Source: Siphonodentalium dalli
Lineage: Eukaryota; Mollusca; Scaphopoda; Gadilida; Siphonodentaliidae
Length of the DNA: 64,000 nt
Direction: 5' to 3'
NCBI GenBank assembly: GCA_032622095.1
Contig: CP136063.1
Coordinates: 177,981,956 to 178,045,955 of the forward strand
This document shows, piece by piece, positions 1 through 11,687 of the stretch. Numbering within the stretch: position 1 is the first letter of the stretch; each line of letters starts with the position of its first letter. The position numbers were made by a program, and so were the translations under genes. Below the pieces are notes generated by a model that saw only the letters and a program-made list of their open reading frames with translations, was not told the origin of the DNA and did no database searches.

Positions 1-1058
1 ATGGCCCCCAATGAATGTCAATACACCAGAAATTTCACCAGTGGGATATTACTTATATCTCACTAGTGGGATATCACTTATATCTCACTGCTAAAACCTT
101 ATAATTCATGGGCAAGTATATAATAAATAGAGGATATCCACACTTTTTCGGTGGATATGGGTTATATCTCATGAGTGATGACAAAACATTGAATTTCCAC
201 GAGTGGAAATTCAAATGTTTTGTCATCATCTCATCTATTAAATATAATATATAGAGGATATCCACACTTTTTCAGTGGATATGGGTTATATCTCATGAGT
301 GATGACAAAACATTGAATTTCCACGAGTGGCTTTAGCCACGAGTGGAAATTCAAATGTTTTGTCATCACGAATGAGATTTAACCCATATCCACTGAAAAA
401 GTGTCGATATTCTGTTTATTATATACTTTAGTTACTTGCCTATGGCCCCCAATGAATGTCAATACATCAGAAATTTCACCAGTGGGATATTACTTATATC
501 TCACTAGTGGGATATCACTTATATCTCACTGCTAAAACCTTATAATTCATGGGCAAGTATATAATAAATAGAGGATATCCACACTTTTTCGGTGGATATG
601 GGTTATATCTCATGAGTGATGACAAAACATTGAATTTCCACGAGTGGAAATTCAAATGTTTTGTCATCACGAATGAGATTTAACCCATATCAACTGAAAA
701 AGTGTGGATATTCTGTTTATTATATACTTTAGTTACTTGCCTATGGCCCCCAATGAATGTCAATACATCAGAAATTTTAAGCTGACACATTACCCCCAAA
801 AAATAGTCCCATATTTAAAACACTCAAAAAGTATAGATTTTGTATTTATTATATACTTTCGTTACTTGCCGATGGCCCCCCAATGAATGTCAGTACATGA
901 TGTGTGCAGGAAATCATTCACTATGAAGTATACCTGACTACACACATGATGATCCATACGGCGCAATAATACCAGTGATATATCGATATCTCACTAGTGG
1001 GATATCACTTATATCTCACTGCTAAAACCTTATAATTCATGGGCAAGTATATAATAAA
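1..1058. repeat. tandem array of palindromic repeat units
   Basis: The word ATGGCCCCCAATGAATGTC recurs at 1, 442, 743 and (slightly changed) 872. A block ending GGGCAAGTATATAATAAA recurs near 58, 501 and 984. Within units, a left arm running to GAATTTCCACGAGTGG is followed by its inverted copy through TTTTGTCATCA and TATTATATACTT, so each unit can fold into a hairpin with arms of roughly 100 bp. Unit spacing is irregular (441, 301, 129 bp), as expected from deletions inside a fold-back array. Short reading frames here are artefacts of the repeat. The array may continue left of the window. Confidence 0.85.
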
Positions 1059-2103
1059 CTCACATATTCACCGTTGAGAAAATTCCACCGACACAATTAT
1101 GTCATGTTGCATTTCTACACAATTTGTTTAAGATCAAATGTAACACATATTGTGTAGTATTTATACACATTTGTTCTAAAAGTGAAGGGAAATGGTACAT
1201 ATTGTCGGGAAAGGCGCATATATATGACTTGAATTTAATTTTTAAACGCATGCATGATTCATTTCAAGCTCCTAAACGTACCTAATCCCACACAAATAAT
1301 ATCAAAACATATAACTATGGTAAAGTTTTTCAACCAATGTTGTATGAGGTCTATACTTTATGCAAATTTAATCTTATGGTGCTTGAGACATATCCAGTTC
1401 GTGGTCGTTGTACATATATATAATCAGCCCTATAAACATGTACGTTATTTCCAATCCACGTGTATTTGTAAATAATGTTGTATATAATATACTCTCCCCA
1501 GATGGAGGCAATAAAGAAATATATATGGTATCTTCTTCGTGTACTGTCTCAACTATTGAATATCCTGCAAATCCACTTAGATGCCAATTGCTGTCCTGTA
1601 ATCATATAGCATGCAAACTGTGTTATTTAATATCCGTGCCAAGGCTGCTCAAGTGTAGTGTCTAAATTCGCCGATGTTTCACCCTCCGTGACTCCGTCTC
1701 TTTCGTTCTTTTCATTCCACCGAGAAAACCAGTGAGAGCCTATGATTTAAGCGGGGATCCCCTGAGTTTTTCAGAATTTACGCGCGAGATCCCTTGATTT
1801 TTCACACGGAATTCTAGGTCAGGGTAATCAATTTATACAAGTGGTAATTTATTAGCACAACATATACCTGTTGACTTACGCGGTTATTTCGTAACTTATT
1901 CTTTTCGCGAACTAATTGGGAAATATGAACTATATGTAGTGCTTATCTCCGTACTCAAATGTGCTAAATCCGAATCGATGGTCCCCATATCATCAGAATC
2001 GATTAACTGCCCAAAAATCGGCCACCTTACGATCGGAATGGCACAAAGTTTCAAACTCGATTCTAAGTGTCGCACAAGCATGACCGGAATCAAACCCACG
2101 GCA
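1059..2103. other. no recognisable gene
   Basis: AT-rich sequence with stops in all frames. The overlapping frames at about 1896-2193 on both strands show no family resemblance, and their right part runs into the inverted-repeat arm that starts near 2104. I see no repeat arm, RNA gene or exon with convincing splice signals in the rest. Confidence 0.5.
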
Positions 2104-4507
2104 TCCTCGTATAGATCGTACCATGAATCTCTACTCTGGCCAAAACCAGCAGAGATCATATTCCACAAGTACAAAACCTTGAAACTTTTTTAAGTTTTGA
2201 CAGGGAACCTTATACAGTTGAAAAGATAACGCGGGGAATATATTCTTACGTATTATTTGCTACTTAATAATGTACTTCACTGTTTGTTGGTGAAGATCCC
2301 AACTCGAACTTTCACGATTCAAATAAATTTGTGAGCGTTTTTTCAATTATGGAATTTCTCCTGGTTAATTCAGGGGGGGGGGGGGGGGGGGTCACGCACA
2401 AAAATTCCATATATAGGGCGGGGGTGGGTGGGTCATTTGGACCCGGGAAAAATGCGTAAATGACAAAAAATGCTAATTTTTTCCTCCACTTAAAATCACT
2501 GTTTTTGTGCTCATGTAATCTGTTAATATCAACCATATGACACACTAGGCTATTTAAAACATACTAACCAGAACTAACTACCATTTAGGGGTGTATGTAT
2601 GCTGATGTATGTCAAAATTAATGTACCAGATTTCGACGGATGAAAGATATATTATATATATATAAACAAATCATATAACAAACATTAAAACACAAGAACA
2701 AAGATAGCCTTTCAATTGGATGTCAAAGTGTATGTTATAGCTATATATATATACACATGTGTATCCCTTTAAGGGTTTGAACAAAATATAAAGCTGAGTT
2801 TATATTGATGAATTCTGTGATGAATTTTGCAATTACTTTTGACAAATTTGTTTACTGTTATAACATAATTATATGCTCAGACACGATCAGTCGACAATGC
2901 TTGCATATAAGCATAATTATGAAATTATTATCATCTTCTGTTCTTAATCCGCATAATGGATATTATTTGTTATCAAGATAAACTTGATGATACAAACAAA
3001 AATAACAATTCTACTATATTCCACTGGTTTAAAACTATAAAACAAAATAACTCATACAAAAAGTTCATACTATTTGGATAACAATATGAAAGCGTAGCCT
3101 TTTGTGATATTAATTCAACCAGTTATTATTCACAAGTCTAAGCAGTTACGTACTGTACATATACATGTAGTAAGGTAGTATATCTGGAGTTCCAGTTATT
3201 TGACTGCCAATACATATGGTATTGTAATTATTAGTTGCTTGTTCATTATTGGTAGGTTTGATATTCAATTTAGGATATGGCAGGATAGAGCAATGTAACT
3301 ATAAAAGTAGCTTTTGGTATTAAAGTCTCAACTTATTCCATATGCAACATAAAGCTAGAATATAAACATGACTAATATGAACTTTGTTCTTGAAACTAAT
3401 TATAAGTCATACTAACCTGGATCAAACTGCACAGGTAATCTATGCAACTCTCTTCGTGTGAACTTTCTCAGAGTCACATATCTTAACTGGACAGTCTGCT
3501 TGTTCTTATAATGGGTTTCCATGTGATACGTCCAGTAAACCACCTTGCACAGGGGGCACCTACATATATACGGACGGTTTGTACAAGGTTACCGTGGCTT
3601 GGATATCTCAGCGGGCTTTAAACTAAACTTTAAACTCTGATAATAAGTTAATAATACTAACAATTCTTCACTAATATTGGTATATGTCAATCTGCACACC
3701 AACATGACATACATACATGTATTTAGACTGTGAGCTGCTGTGAGTGTAACTTTCCTTGGGTCCCATCATACCCATGTGCAGATATATATCACAGAAATAG
3801 GGGAGATGAAATTTGTTCTACCCCTATTACTACAGTATTACTATTGGGCCTTGGCTCTAAAACATCTTATACTATTGTTATATAAAAGAATATGGAGTTA
3901 TTGAGGATATCAGGACATGTATTACCTCATAATTATTATGTTTTATGGCATTATGCCCAATGTTTTTAAGTGCATGCATTCAGCATTTCCACATTTTATA
4001 CTAATAGAATTATCTCCCTTTAGAGCAGTTTAGAGGTTTATTAAAATGCTGGGAATAGTATTAAATAATAAGAAATGGAACAATTCTTTGCTAGGCTATG
4101 ATTTGGTTTATATTTTATGTTTTTTGTAAGATTTTGGGGGTGGGTCCCAAAAATTGGGCGGGAAAAAAAAGGTAGAGGGGTGGTGGGTCCCCGAGAGGGG
4201 CAATTTTTTTTTTTTTGCCCTATATATGTAAATTCCGCGACCCCCCCCCCCTGGTTAATTCATTGTTTATTGCGATATCGGCTCACAAATACCACGGAAA
4301 AGCATGCAATTTTGAATTGGGACATTCACCTACAGTGAAGTATATTACAGGAACAGATAATAACTAAGAAATATATCCGCTATCTTTTCGACTTCATAAG
4401 GTTCCCTTTCAAAACTTCAAAAAGTTTCAAGGTTTTGTACTAGTGGAATATAATCTCAAAGGGCGTTAGCCAGAGTAGAAATTCATGGCATGATCTACCT
4501 CGTCTAT
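2104..4507. mobile_element. 2.4-kb transposon-like element with ~340-bp inverted terminal arms
   Basis: The left arm (about 2104-2445) reads CATGAATCTCTACTCTGGCC and GTACAAAACCTTGAAACTTT, and later holds a G-run followed by ATATATAGGGC. The same words occur in the opposite direction at about 4165-4507. Arms differ by scattered substitutions, so the insertion is not recent. A related, much shorter fold-back lies at 8017-8506, which marks this as a dispersed family. I could not fix a target duplication. The interior contains a zinc-finger-like exon on the minus strand (3417-3559) and otherwise no long frame. Confidence 0.75.
3417..3559 (-). CDS. isolated zinc-finger-like exon (partial gene or captured fragment)
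   Basis: On the minus strand an open frame runs from about 3586 down to a donor GTTAGTATG just below 3417, with a possible acceptor TATATATGTAG just above 3559. It encodes a C-x2-C...H-x4-H arrangement (CPLC, then HMETH about 10 residues later), followed by a basic stretch with RKFTRREL and ending LPVQFDP. A first Cys (CRC) lies just before the acceptor, so an unspliced reading is also open. The C2H2-like spacing and the good donor argue for a real exon. I do not recognise the protein and see no partner exons. It lies inside the inverted-repeat element 2104-4507, so it could be transposon-encoded or captured from a host gene. Confidence 0.5.
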
Positions 4508-4549
4508 ACTTCAGATTGCGATGGACATTCACTTCTATATATATATATA

Positions 4550-5154
4550 CTAGAAGGTGACCCGACTTCGTCCGGGCTTTGACCTTGAATTGTCCATTTT
4601 GAAGGTCAAGGTCAAGTGGGGTCACGATTTGACCAGTCCAAAAACACTGCCCGGACAAAAGTACCCGACAAACGTGCCCGTCGAAATCCATCCGGTTTTA
4701 CCCGATTTGACCTTGAATTGATCATTTTGAAGGTCAAGGTCTGGTCGGGGTCACGATTTGACCCGTCCAAAACAATCAGTGGACAAAAGTAACCCCACGT
4801 ATCAAATTTCATCGAAATCCCATCAAAATTGGTGATTTGACCTTGAAGTTACCGATTTCAAGGTCAAGGTCATGTCGCACGGGCAAATGAATATTCTTGT
4901 GAGACTCCCCATACGAAAGTACCCCCACATACCAAGTTTCATCGAAATCCTGTGATATTCGGGCATTTGACCTTGAAATGACCACATTTCAAGGTCAAGG
5001 TCACGTCGCACGGACAAATTAATAGGCCCATGCCACCCCCCGGCCGAAAATACCCCCACATACGAAGTTTCATCGAAATCGGGTCGGCCGTTTTCGAGTT
5101 CATCGCGAACACACATACAGACACACAGACAGATCTTCCAAAATATATAATAGA
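4550..5154 (-). mobile_element. non-autonomous Helitron, minus orientation
   Basis: Read on the minus strand, the element starts A|TCTATTATATATTTTGG and ends with a GC-rich hairpin (CCCGGACGAAGTCGGG) followed by TCACCTTCTAG|T. A 5' TC, a 3' hairpin about ten bases before CTRR, and insertion between A and T are the Helitron hallmarks. The interior is a tandem series of about 115-160-bp units, each with TTTGACCTTGAA opposed to TTCAAGGTCAAGG and a CATCGAAATCC box. No Rep/helicase frame is present, so it would need an autonomous partner. Two other Helitrons in the window (5934, 56609) share the same end plan. Confidence 0.8.
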
Positions 5155-5933
5155 TATATATATATATATATATCCACGGTGCAGTGTATTCTAAGCAAAA
5201 ACAAAGTCGTAAGGGTACCCCATGTTGAGTCTGCATTAGGGTACTTGACAGCATGCAGGGACGTGGCTATATAGGGTTTCCATTGGGTGGGGTGGTTTCA
5301 ATCCACTTGGAATTTCCATGAACTTCCCTTGAACCATGAATTTCCCTTGAACATACCACACTAAAATCACAAGTGTAATTCCAGATTTGCTCTCCCCCAA
5401 TCAAATACCTGGATGGTAGCCTATTCTAAATGGATCAGTAGTCTTGTGACCACTAGCCAGGGTGGGGGAAGAAGAATACGGTTCGTCACAGTATGGGAAG
5501 ATGCTTTAATCTGAACATCAAAATCGCAAAATCTCAAAATCTAGTTCTAAAACGCCAGGCATACAACACCAAGATTTGCTTTTCTTAAATTAATTATCAG
5601 CTTTTGACTAGTCCCTGGGGAGGGCCCATGCAGGAGAAAATGAGAAAAAATTGATACATGAAAATTGCAAAATCCTAGCATTTAGATTGGCCTCAAGCTT
5701 TCCCATTTTTGGAAATTTCCAACCTGACACGGCTACTAAGGTTGGAAAATTTCCAATTGATGGCCATTTCAGTCAAAACATTCAACCAAAAGTAGGAAAA
5801 ATATGCAAATTTCCTTCTAACAAATTGTTGGAAAATCAAACATCGAGATCAATTAATTAATTTCAACCTATTGTTTGTGTGAAATTTCCAACTGTATGTT
5901 GTGTCAGGTATGAAATTTCACATATAGTATATA
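5155..5933. other. no gene; AT dinucleotide run and GGAAATTTCC-rich stretch
   Basis: An (AT)n run follows the Helitron edge to about 5172. From about 5690 to 5890 the palindromic word GGAAATTTCC and variants (TTGGAAAATTTCCAA-like) recur several times. A similar stretch reappears near 63925-63980, so it is a dispersed repeat. The short frame at 5651-5860 has no family resemblance. Confidence 0.5.
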
Positions 5934-6420
5934 TCTCATATATATTTTGAAGACCTCTGTCTGTCTGTCTGTATGTCTGTATGTCATTGATACAAATCTA
6001 CGATTCTCGACCGATCGGGACGAAACTTGGTACGTGTGTGTAGTTTGACCAGGCGGTTGTCAACATCGTATTGGCGAGCCCGTGCGGCACCCGCTTCGCA
6101 GACGAGATCTCGAAACAGGTGGAGCTATCGACTTGAAATTTGCTATGTGAATGTATCTTGCCCCGGATACAAATTTTATCGGGTCGCCGAGCCCGTGCGA
6201 CGCCAGCTTCGCGCATGCGCAGACCAGATCTTGGAAACGGGTGGAGCTATCGACTTGAAATTTGGTATGTGAATGTATCTTGCCCCGGATACGAATTTTA
6301 TCGGGTCGCCGAGCCCGTGCGATGCCAGCTTCGCGCAGACCAGATCTCGGAAACGGGTAGAGCTATCGACTTGAAATTTTGTTTTTGAATAGCCCGGACA
6401 ACGTCGGGCTCATCGGCTAG
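5934..6420 (+). mobile_element. non-autonomous Helitron with 122-bp internal repeats
   Basis: It begins A|TCTCATATATATTTTGAAG and ends with the hairpin CCCGGACAACGTCGGGC then TCATCGGCTAG|T, again the A-TC...CTAG-T arrangement of Helitrons. The interior repeats a 122-bp unit (for example starting GAATGTATCTTGCCCC at 6149 and 6271). The second unit contains GCGCATGCGC (6211-6220). A closely related copy lies at 56609-57116. No coding capacity for Rep/helicase is visible. Confidence 0.85.
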
Positions 6421-6529
6421 TGATATATATATTTGCTGTAGGAAATAGTCTTCATCAAAATTTTCTAATGGATTAGTTCAGTCTCTAAAACCCCTTAAAC
6501 CCACATGACGTGTGATTTCCTCGCGCTTC

Positions 6530-7800
6530 TGTTGCGCAACTACCAGTATAATAAAAGGTCTGCCGACCACAGTGTCCCCCGAAAACGTGGCAAGTTGATG
6601 CCGCTTTGTTAAAGAAATTTAAAAAAATGTCGAAAAGGGTTAATAATAATAATAATTTTTCTGTCATCTATATACATGTGGCACATCTCCAGTATGTGGG
6701 TAACAATACTCTGAAGTTTCAAATATCTACGATCAAAACTGTAGGAGGAGTTGATTACACCATGAAGGTACCCTCATACAGAAAATTATAAAAAATGTTT
6801 TTCAAAGTCGAAAGGCCCATAACTCTTGGAAAAATCATTGGATCAAACTCAAATTTGAACTTTTACCTGTACTTTGATATCAATGACTCACAAAAAAACG
6901 GAATTTTCAATTGAACAGTCCAAACTTGAGTTATCATCCGGAAACCACAGAAAAAAGAAGAAAAAAGTCCATAACTCTAGGAAAAATCATCGGATCAAAA
7001 TCAAATTCGAACTCAACCTGTATCTTGATATGACTGATCCACATAAAAACGGTATTTGCAATTAAAGGATCCAAACTTGAGATATCATCCGGAAACCGAA
7101 AAAGTGAGAAATTTTCTGAGTAAAAAAAAGTTGAAAAAAGGAAAATAACTCCATAAAAGAACATCGGATCAAACCCAGAATTGCAGAGCACCTGTGTTCT
7201 TGGTTGAGACACCTATACATACCAAGTTTCAATCAAATCAGATGATCATTACTGGAGTTATAACTCCGGATGCACAGACAGACACGGCTGATTACAATAG
7301 ACCTCCGAAAATTTCGGGGGACAATAAAAGGCCGGCCGGCTACAGTGTCCCCCGAAAGGCAGCTTCATTTGGGGAGGGGGGGGTTTAGAAATAAACAACA
7401 AGGACAATAATTCCAGTAAAAATAGCCAGGCGGAACCCAAATTCAAACTTGACCTGTACTTTCATATGAGTAATCCATTTACCAAACTTTAAAACAATCA
7501 GACAACTAAACTAAGCTATCACCCGGAAACCAAAATAATCAGCAGATTCTAAGTCAATATTAAGGACCATAACTCCAGCAAAAATGTGCAGACAAAACCC
7601 AAATCGAACTTAACATGTATTTTCATGTGGGTAATCCACACAAGACATTTGAAAACAATCAGATAACTAAAACTAAAGTTATCACCTGTAAACCAAAATA
7701 ATCAACAAATTATAAATCAACAAGGATCATAACTCTGACAAAAATAAGCAGGCCGAACCCAAATTCGAACTTTACCTGTATTTTCATGTCTACCTCAAAA
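6530..7800. repeat. decayed tandem repeat of ~160-170-bp units (CATAACTC family)
   Basis: Degenerate units each contain a CATAACTC core, a spacer ending near ACCTGTA(C/T)TTT, and TTATCAYCCGGAAACC. Units are recognisable near 6830, 6965, 7140, 7390, 7560 and 7720. A direct repeat with ACAGTGTCCCCCGAAA occurs at about 6570 and 7340. Short frames across this stretch are shadows of the repeat. Confidence 0.7.
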
Positions 7801-8016
7801 CATATACCTAAGTATGTGGAAGATTTTCGATTAAATTCTTCGAAAATATGTGTTTTGTTTCTTATATTTATTTTTATATAAATTTTAGATCGATTTGTTT
7901 AAGTTCTGATTAAATTTTTTGTCAGCGCTTGCGAAGTAATGATTAAATGAAGAGAAAGCAGTGTGTGAAGTTTTTATTTTATAGTTTCGGGCACAGTCCT
8001 AGGAATAACTGAATAT

Positions 8017-8506
8017 AATATTCCGCCAGTACAAAACCTGGGAAAAGTTTGATGTTCGGACCAGTTCTGACAGGGAACTTTAAAACATTGAACAAACAAG
8101 GCTGGGAATATATTTCTTTGTTAATACTTGATCCACAATAATCTACTTCACATTATGGGGTGGTTCCAGCTTGAGATTGCTTGTTTCTTGTGACATTTGT
8201 GAGTCGATATAGCAATAAACATTGAATTAAATACCTGGGTGATATTCCATAATTGAAAGCAATGCAAAGTAAAATCACTCACAAAGTTACGTATTAATCA
8301 TGCAATTTCGATTTGGGACCAAGCTTCACCTATAGTGAATTACATTATTAAGGAACAGGTAATAACTAAGAAATATATTACCGTGACTGTTTTTTTAATG
8401 TTATGTACATGTACCTCCCTATCAAACAATCAAAAAGTTCTCAGGTTTTGTACTGGTGGAATATGATCTCTACGGGCATAGCTAAAGTAGAGATTCATGG
8501 CATGAT
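8017..8506. mobile_element. short fold-back element related to 2104-4507
   Basis: ATATTCCGCCAGTACAAAACC near 8018 faces GGTTTTGTACTGGTGGAATAT ending near 8464. Further internal words (AGCAATAAACATTGAATTAA; AACAGGTAATAACTAAGAAA) match the arms of the 2.4-kb element. Here the arms nearly meet, so this is a deletion derivative of that family. The right side extends to GGCATGATCTAG (8506), where the left counterpart has diverged. Confidence 0.7.
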
Positions 8507-8556
8507 CTAGGGATATGGCAGGAAAATAGCATATTATTGTCATTTGTGAGTAAATA

Positions 8557-9595
8557 TAGGGATCTGCAAATCAGGGATTTTGCATCGAATCGAATCGCGA
8601 ATCGAATCAGCTAGTGATTTACATTGTTTACCAGTGTATATTTCGGTGTCTCATGACAAAAAATTGTAAATATTCACTAGATTTAATATAACAATGTTAA
8701 TCTCCTTAAACATCCGTTGGAAGTTGTGTTTTTTTTTAGGAAAATCATGACATAATCAAGTCATTCTCAGTCTCATGGAGTATTTGTGATATGTTGCATT
8801 GAATTTCTATCTAGCTGTACATGGCAAACATGACACAAGAAGTGACAGTGAGACACTTAAAGACAGTTCAATCAACGTATCACAAAAGTCACTTGTCCAC
8901 ATTATTTAATAAAGATTTTACACACATGAAAGTAGGTACACCGTTCAGCTATATATTAATTGTTGTAGTCCAATACCAATGGTTGCTATCTGTTCACCCC
9001 ATAATGGATCAAACACCTACATCATACATTCACAGTAGTTGTCTTCACGGAGGGGGTCCCAGAAAACAGACATAAATTACAAGTGTTAAATGTTATCAAC
9101 AAGATTCAACGGATGGAAACTTGGTGTAACGCCCTCGATTTCCCGGGAAAGTAGGAAAATTCTAGGAATTCTGCCGGCAGTGTCGCAGATACCTGGTCGC
9201 AAATAATGAATGTGATAGAACGGTTGTTCTAAGGTTTCTGTTCATTCCATTCCGCATGAATCTAGCGATCACGCACCGTGTAGACAATTTATATAGTGTC
9301 TATACAGATTACAAATTGATTGATCACCGTCACCGTTGCGATCGGAGCACATAGTTTGCATAATGTACGTCTATTCTGAATTGCATACATTCAAAATTAC
9401 CTACGTTGGCAACCTTGTGCTTCAATTTTTGTGATGTCAGGTCATTTGGTATGTTATCTAGATGCAAAAAACAAGACTACACCAAAGTAACACCGATTCG
9501 AGAATATCCGAATCAGCGGACCGATTCGGTGTCGATCTCGAATCGGTTGCCCGATATCGACATCGAATCGAATCTCGAATAATCGCAGGTCCCTA
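8557..9595. mobile_element. non-autonomous hAT-like element with perfect 8-bp target duplication
   Basis: The ends are TAGGGATCTGCAAATC (8557) and the inverse of TAGGGACCTGCGATTATTCG (ending 9595). Both are followed by GATTCGATTCG-rich subterminal sequence. The flanks are AGTAAATA at 8549-8556 and AGTAAATA at 9596-9603, a perfect 8-bp duplication. Short TIRs plus 8-bp duplication fit hAT. The 1,039-bp interior has no transposase. Confidence 0.88.
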
Positions 9596-9842
9596 AGTAA
9601 ATAGTATTTTGTAATGAAGGTGGAGACAAATTGATCCATCATATTCAATGATTCTTTGAAACACACATTTGACAGTGTACACGTTAGTGTACATATGGCT
9701 TATCAATGTTGCATTCCAAATTAAACAAGAGCATCGCTAGGGCGTGGCAAAATATGCCCTTTAGCCATTTCGAATTGTACTACTGCAAAATAAAATAATA
9801 ATTTGAGCTTACAAAGAATATTCTTATATTCCCCTAATTTCA

Positions 9843-10590
9843 ATGCCAAAATGTGGTCAAATTCTAAGTAAAAAAATGGCCGTAACTAATCTGAAAATAA
9901 TTGGACAGAACCTATATTCAGACTTGGCCTGTAGTTTTACCTGGGAAACTCTCATACCAGCTTTGGTTCAGATAAAACAATCAAAACTGGAGTTATCAAT
10001 CGGAAACCATAAATGTTATGAAATTGGTCAAATTCTAAGCCGAAAAAAGGGCAGTAACTCATGTACAAATAATTGGACGGAACCCATATTCAATCTTGGC
10101 CTGTATTTATAGCTGGGAAATACACATACCAACTATGGCTCAGATCAAATAATTCAAACTGGAGTTATCGATCGGAAACCATAAATGTTGACAGACGGTC
10201 AAATTCTAAGTTGAAAAAGGGTCGTAACTCATGTAAAATAATTGGATGGAACCCATATTCTAACTTGGCCTGTATCTTTAGCTGGGAAATACACAAACCA
10301 ACTTTGGTTCAGATCAAATAATCAAAACTGGAGTTATCGGTCAGAAACCAAAAATTTGAACAGACGGTTAAACTCTAGGTCGAAAAAGGGCCGTAACTCA
10401 TGTAAAAATATTGGACGTAGCCCATATTCCAACTTTGCCAGTATTTTTAGCTGGGAAATACACATACCAACTTTGGTTCAGATCAAATAATCCAAACTGG
10501 AGTTATCGATCAGAAACCAAAAATATAAACGGATGGACGGACTGTCAAATGGACAGACTTATTACATAATACAACCTTTTTTCAAAAGGG
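9843..10590. repeat. tandem repeat, four ~167-bp units
   Basis: Each unit has GGTCAAATTCTAAG, a GCC/CAGTAACTCATG core, TTGGACGGAACCCATATTC, CTGGGAAATACACATACCA and AAACTGGAGTTATCGATC. Units start near 9853, 10027, 10197 and 10365. The frames seen here (for example 10073-10490) are the same unit translated repeatedly and should not be called genes. Confidence 0.85.
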
Positions 10591-10833
10591 CGTATAATAA
10601 TAGGATATGACAAGAATGGTGAACATATAAAACATTTTATGTATATCTTAAAATTCTATCACAATTTATGTATATCTTAAAATTCTATTATATATTAAAA
10701 TTCTATTTTGTCCATCCGTCGACACAAATTTGTACGGAGTTTTTCCATTTTTGACATATTTTCTAAATAAGTAATAGAACTCAAGTTTTAGGCTACAGTC
10801 TCCCTGGCATATTTGCAGGAATTTTATATATTT

Positions 10834-11370
10834 ATACCCCCGCAACAAATTTGTGGGGGGGGGGGGGGGGGGGGGGTATACTGGAATCAACTTGTCCGTC
10901 CGTCCATCCGTCTGTCGTACCGTGGACACAAATTTGTCCGGAGTTTTTCTCAGTCGTTTTTTAATCATTTTCCGTTAAACTTGGCAGACATCAACCACCA
11001 TGGGAACCTGCATACCCGCTATTATGACATTTGTCGGATTTTTGTTGTTGTTGAGTTATCCCCCTTTTTTTCCCAAGCTTTTATTCCTACATTTTTAGGT
11101 CAATTTTTAAAAAACTTGGCACAGATTTTTAGTACCATGGGAACCTGATCACCTGCGATTACATCTGTCAGACTTTTTTGTGGAGTTATTCCCCTTTTTC
11201 GACTTAGAACATTTTCACAATAATTTGGGGTCCAAGCTTTTATTCCAACATTTTTCGGTCAATAGGTTTAGGATTAGGGTTGTATACCTGCAATGGGAAT
11301 CTGTTATTTTAACATCTTAGTGTTTTAAAAACATGGGGGGGGGGGGTATCCTTATTCCCATTGGGACAGT
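10834..11370. repeat. hairpin-headed dispersed repeat with G-run and (GTCC)n
   Basis: It opens with the palindrome ATACCCCCGCAACAAATTTG continuing into a long G-run and TATAC, then CTTGTCCGTCCGTCCATCCG. Degenerate units with CCATGGGAACCTG and GAGTTATCCCCC follow. A second G-run with TATCC (about 11335-11349) may mark the far end. The architecture of terminal palindrome, (GTCC)n and degenerate units is shared with 58671 and 60917. Confidence 0.65.
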
Positions 11371-11687
11371 CACACCTCTAGTTTTATTTGGGTTATGTCT
11401 ATAAATACTGTGCTTTTCATATTTCTTGAAAACAATCTCATCATTACCAATAGAGGCTTCCTAAAATGAATTCATTTCAATTAATTACATGTACTTCTCA
11501 AAATAGTGTTTAAATATTTCGGGGTTTGAGAGACGACTTATTTTGGATGATTGTAAACTCAATCTTTGCAAAAGTTTTCGGCCTACAGTTGATATATTTA
11601 AATGGATCAAGAATTGCACAAGAAATTCACAGAAAAACATGTATACATAAACATTAAGGGAATTGTCGGTGCAATCAAGCCTGCAAA

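Noticed and set aside
1896-2193. Overlapping open frames on both strands.
   Set aside because: No family resemblance, no splice signals, and partly inside the arm of an inverted repeat.
9843-10490. Open frames that look like a repeated protein (GRNSCK, SYRSET).
   Set aside because: They are one 167-bp DNA repeat translated several times; the frame is not maintained between arrays.
10813-11148. 111-codon frame with a poly-glycine stretch.
   Set aside because: The glycines come from the G-run after a repeat's terminal hairpin.
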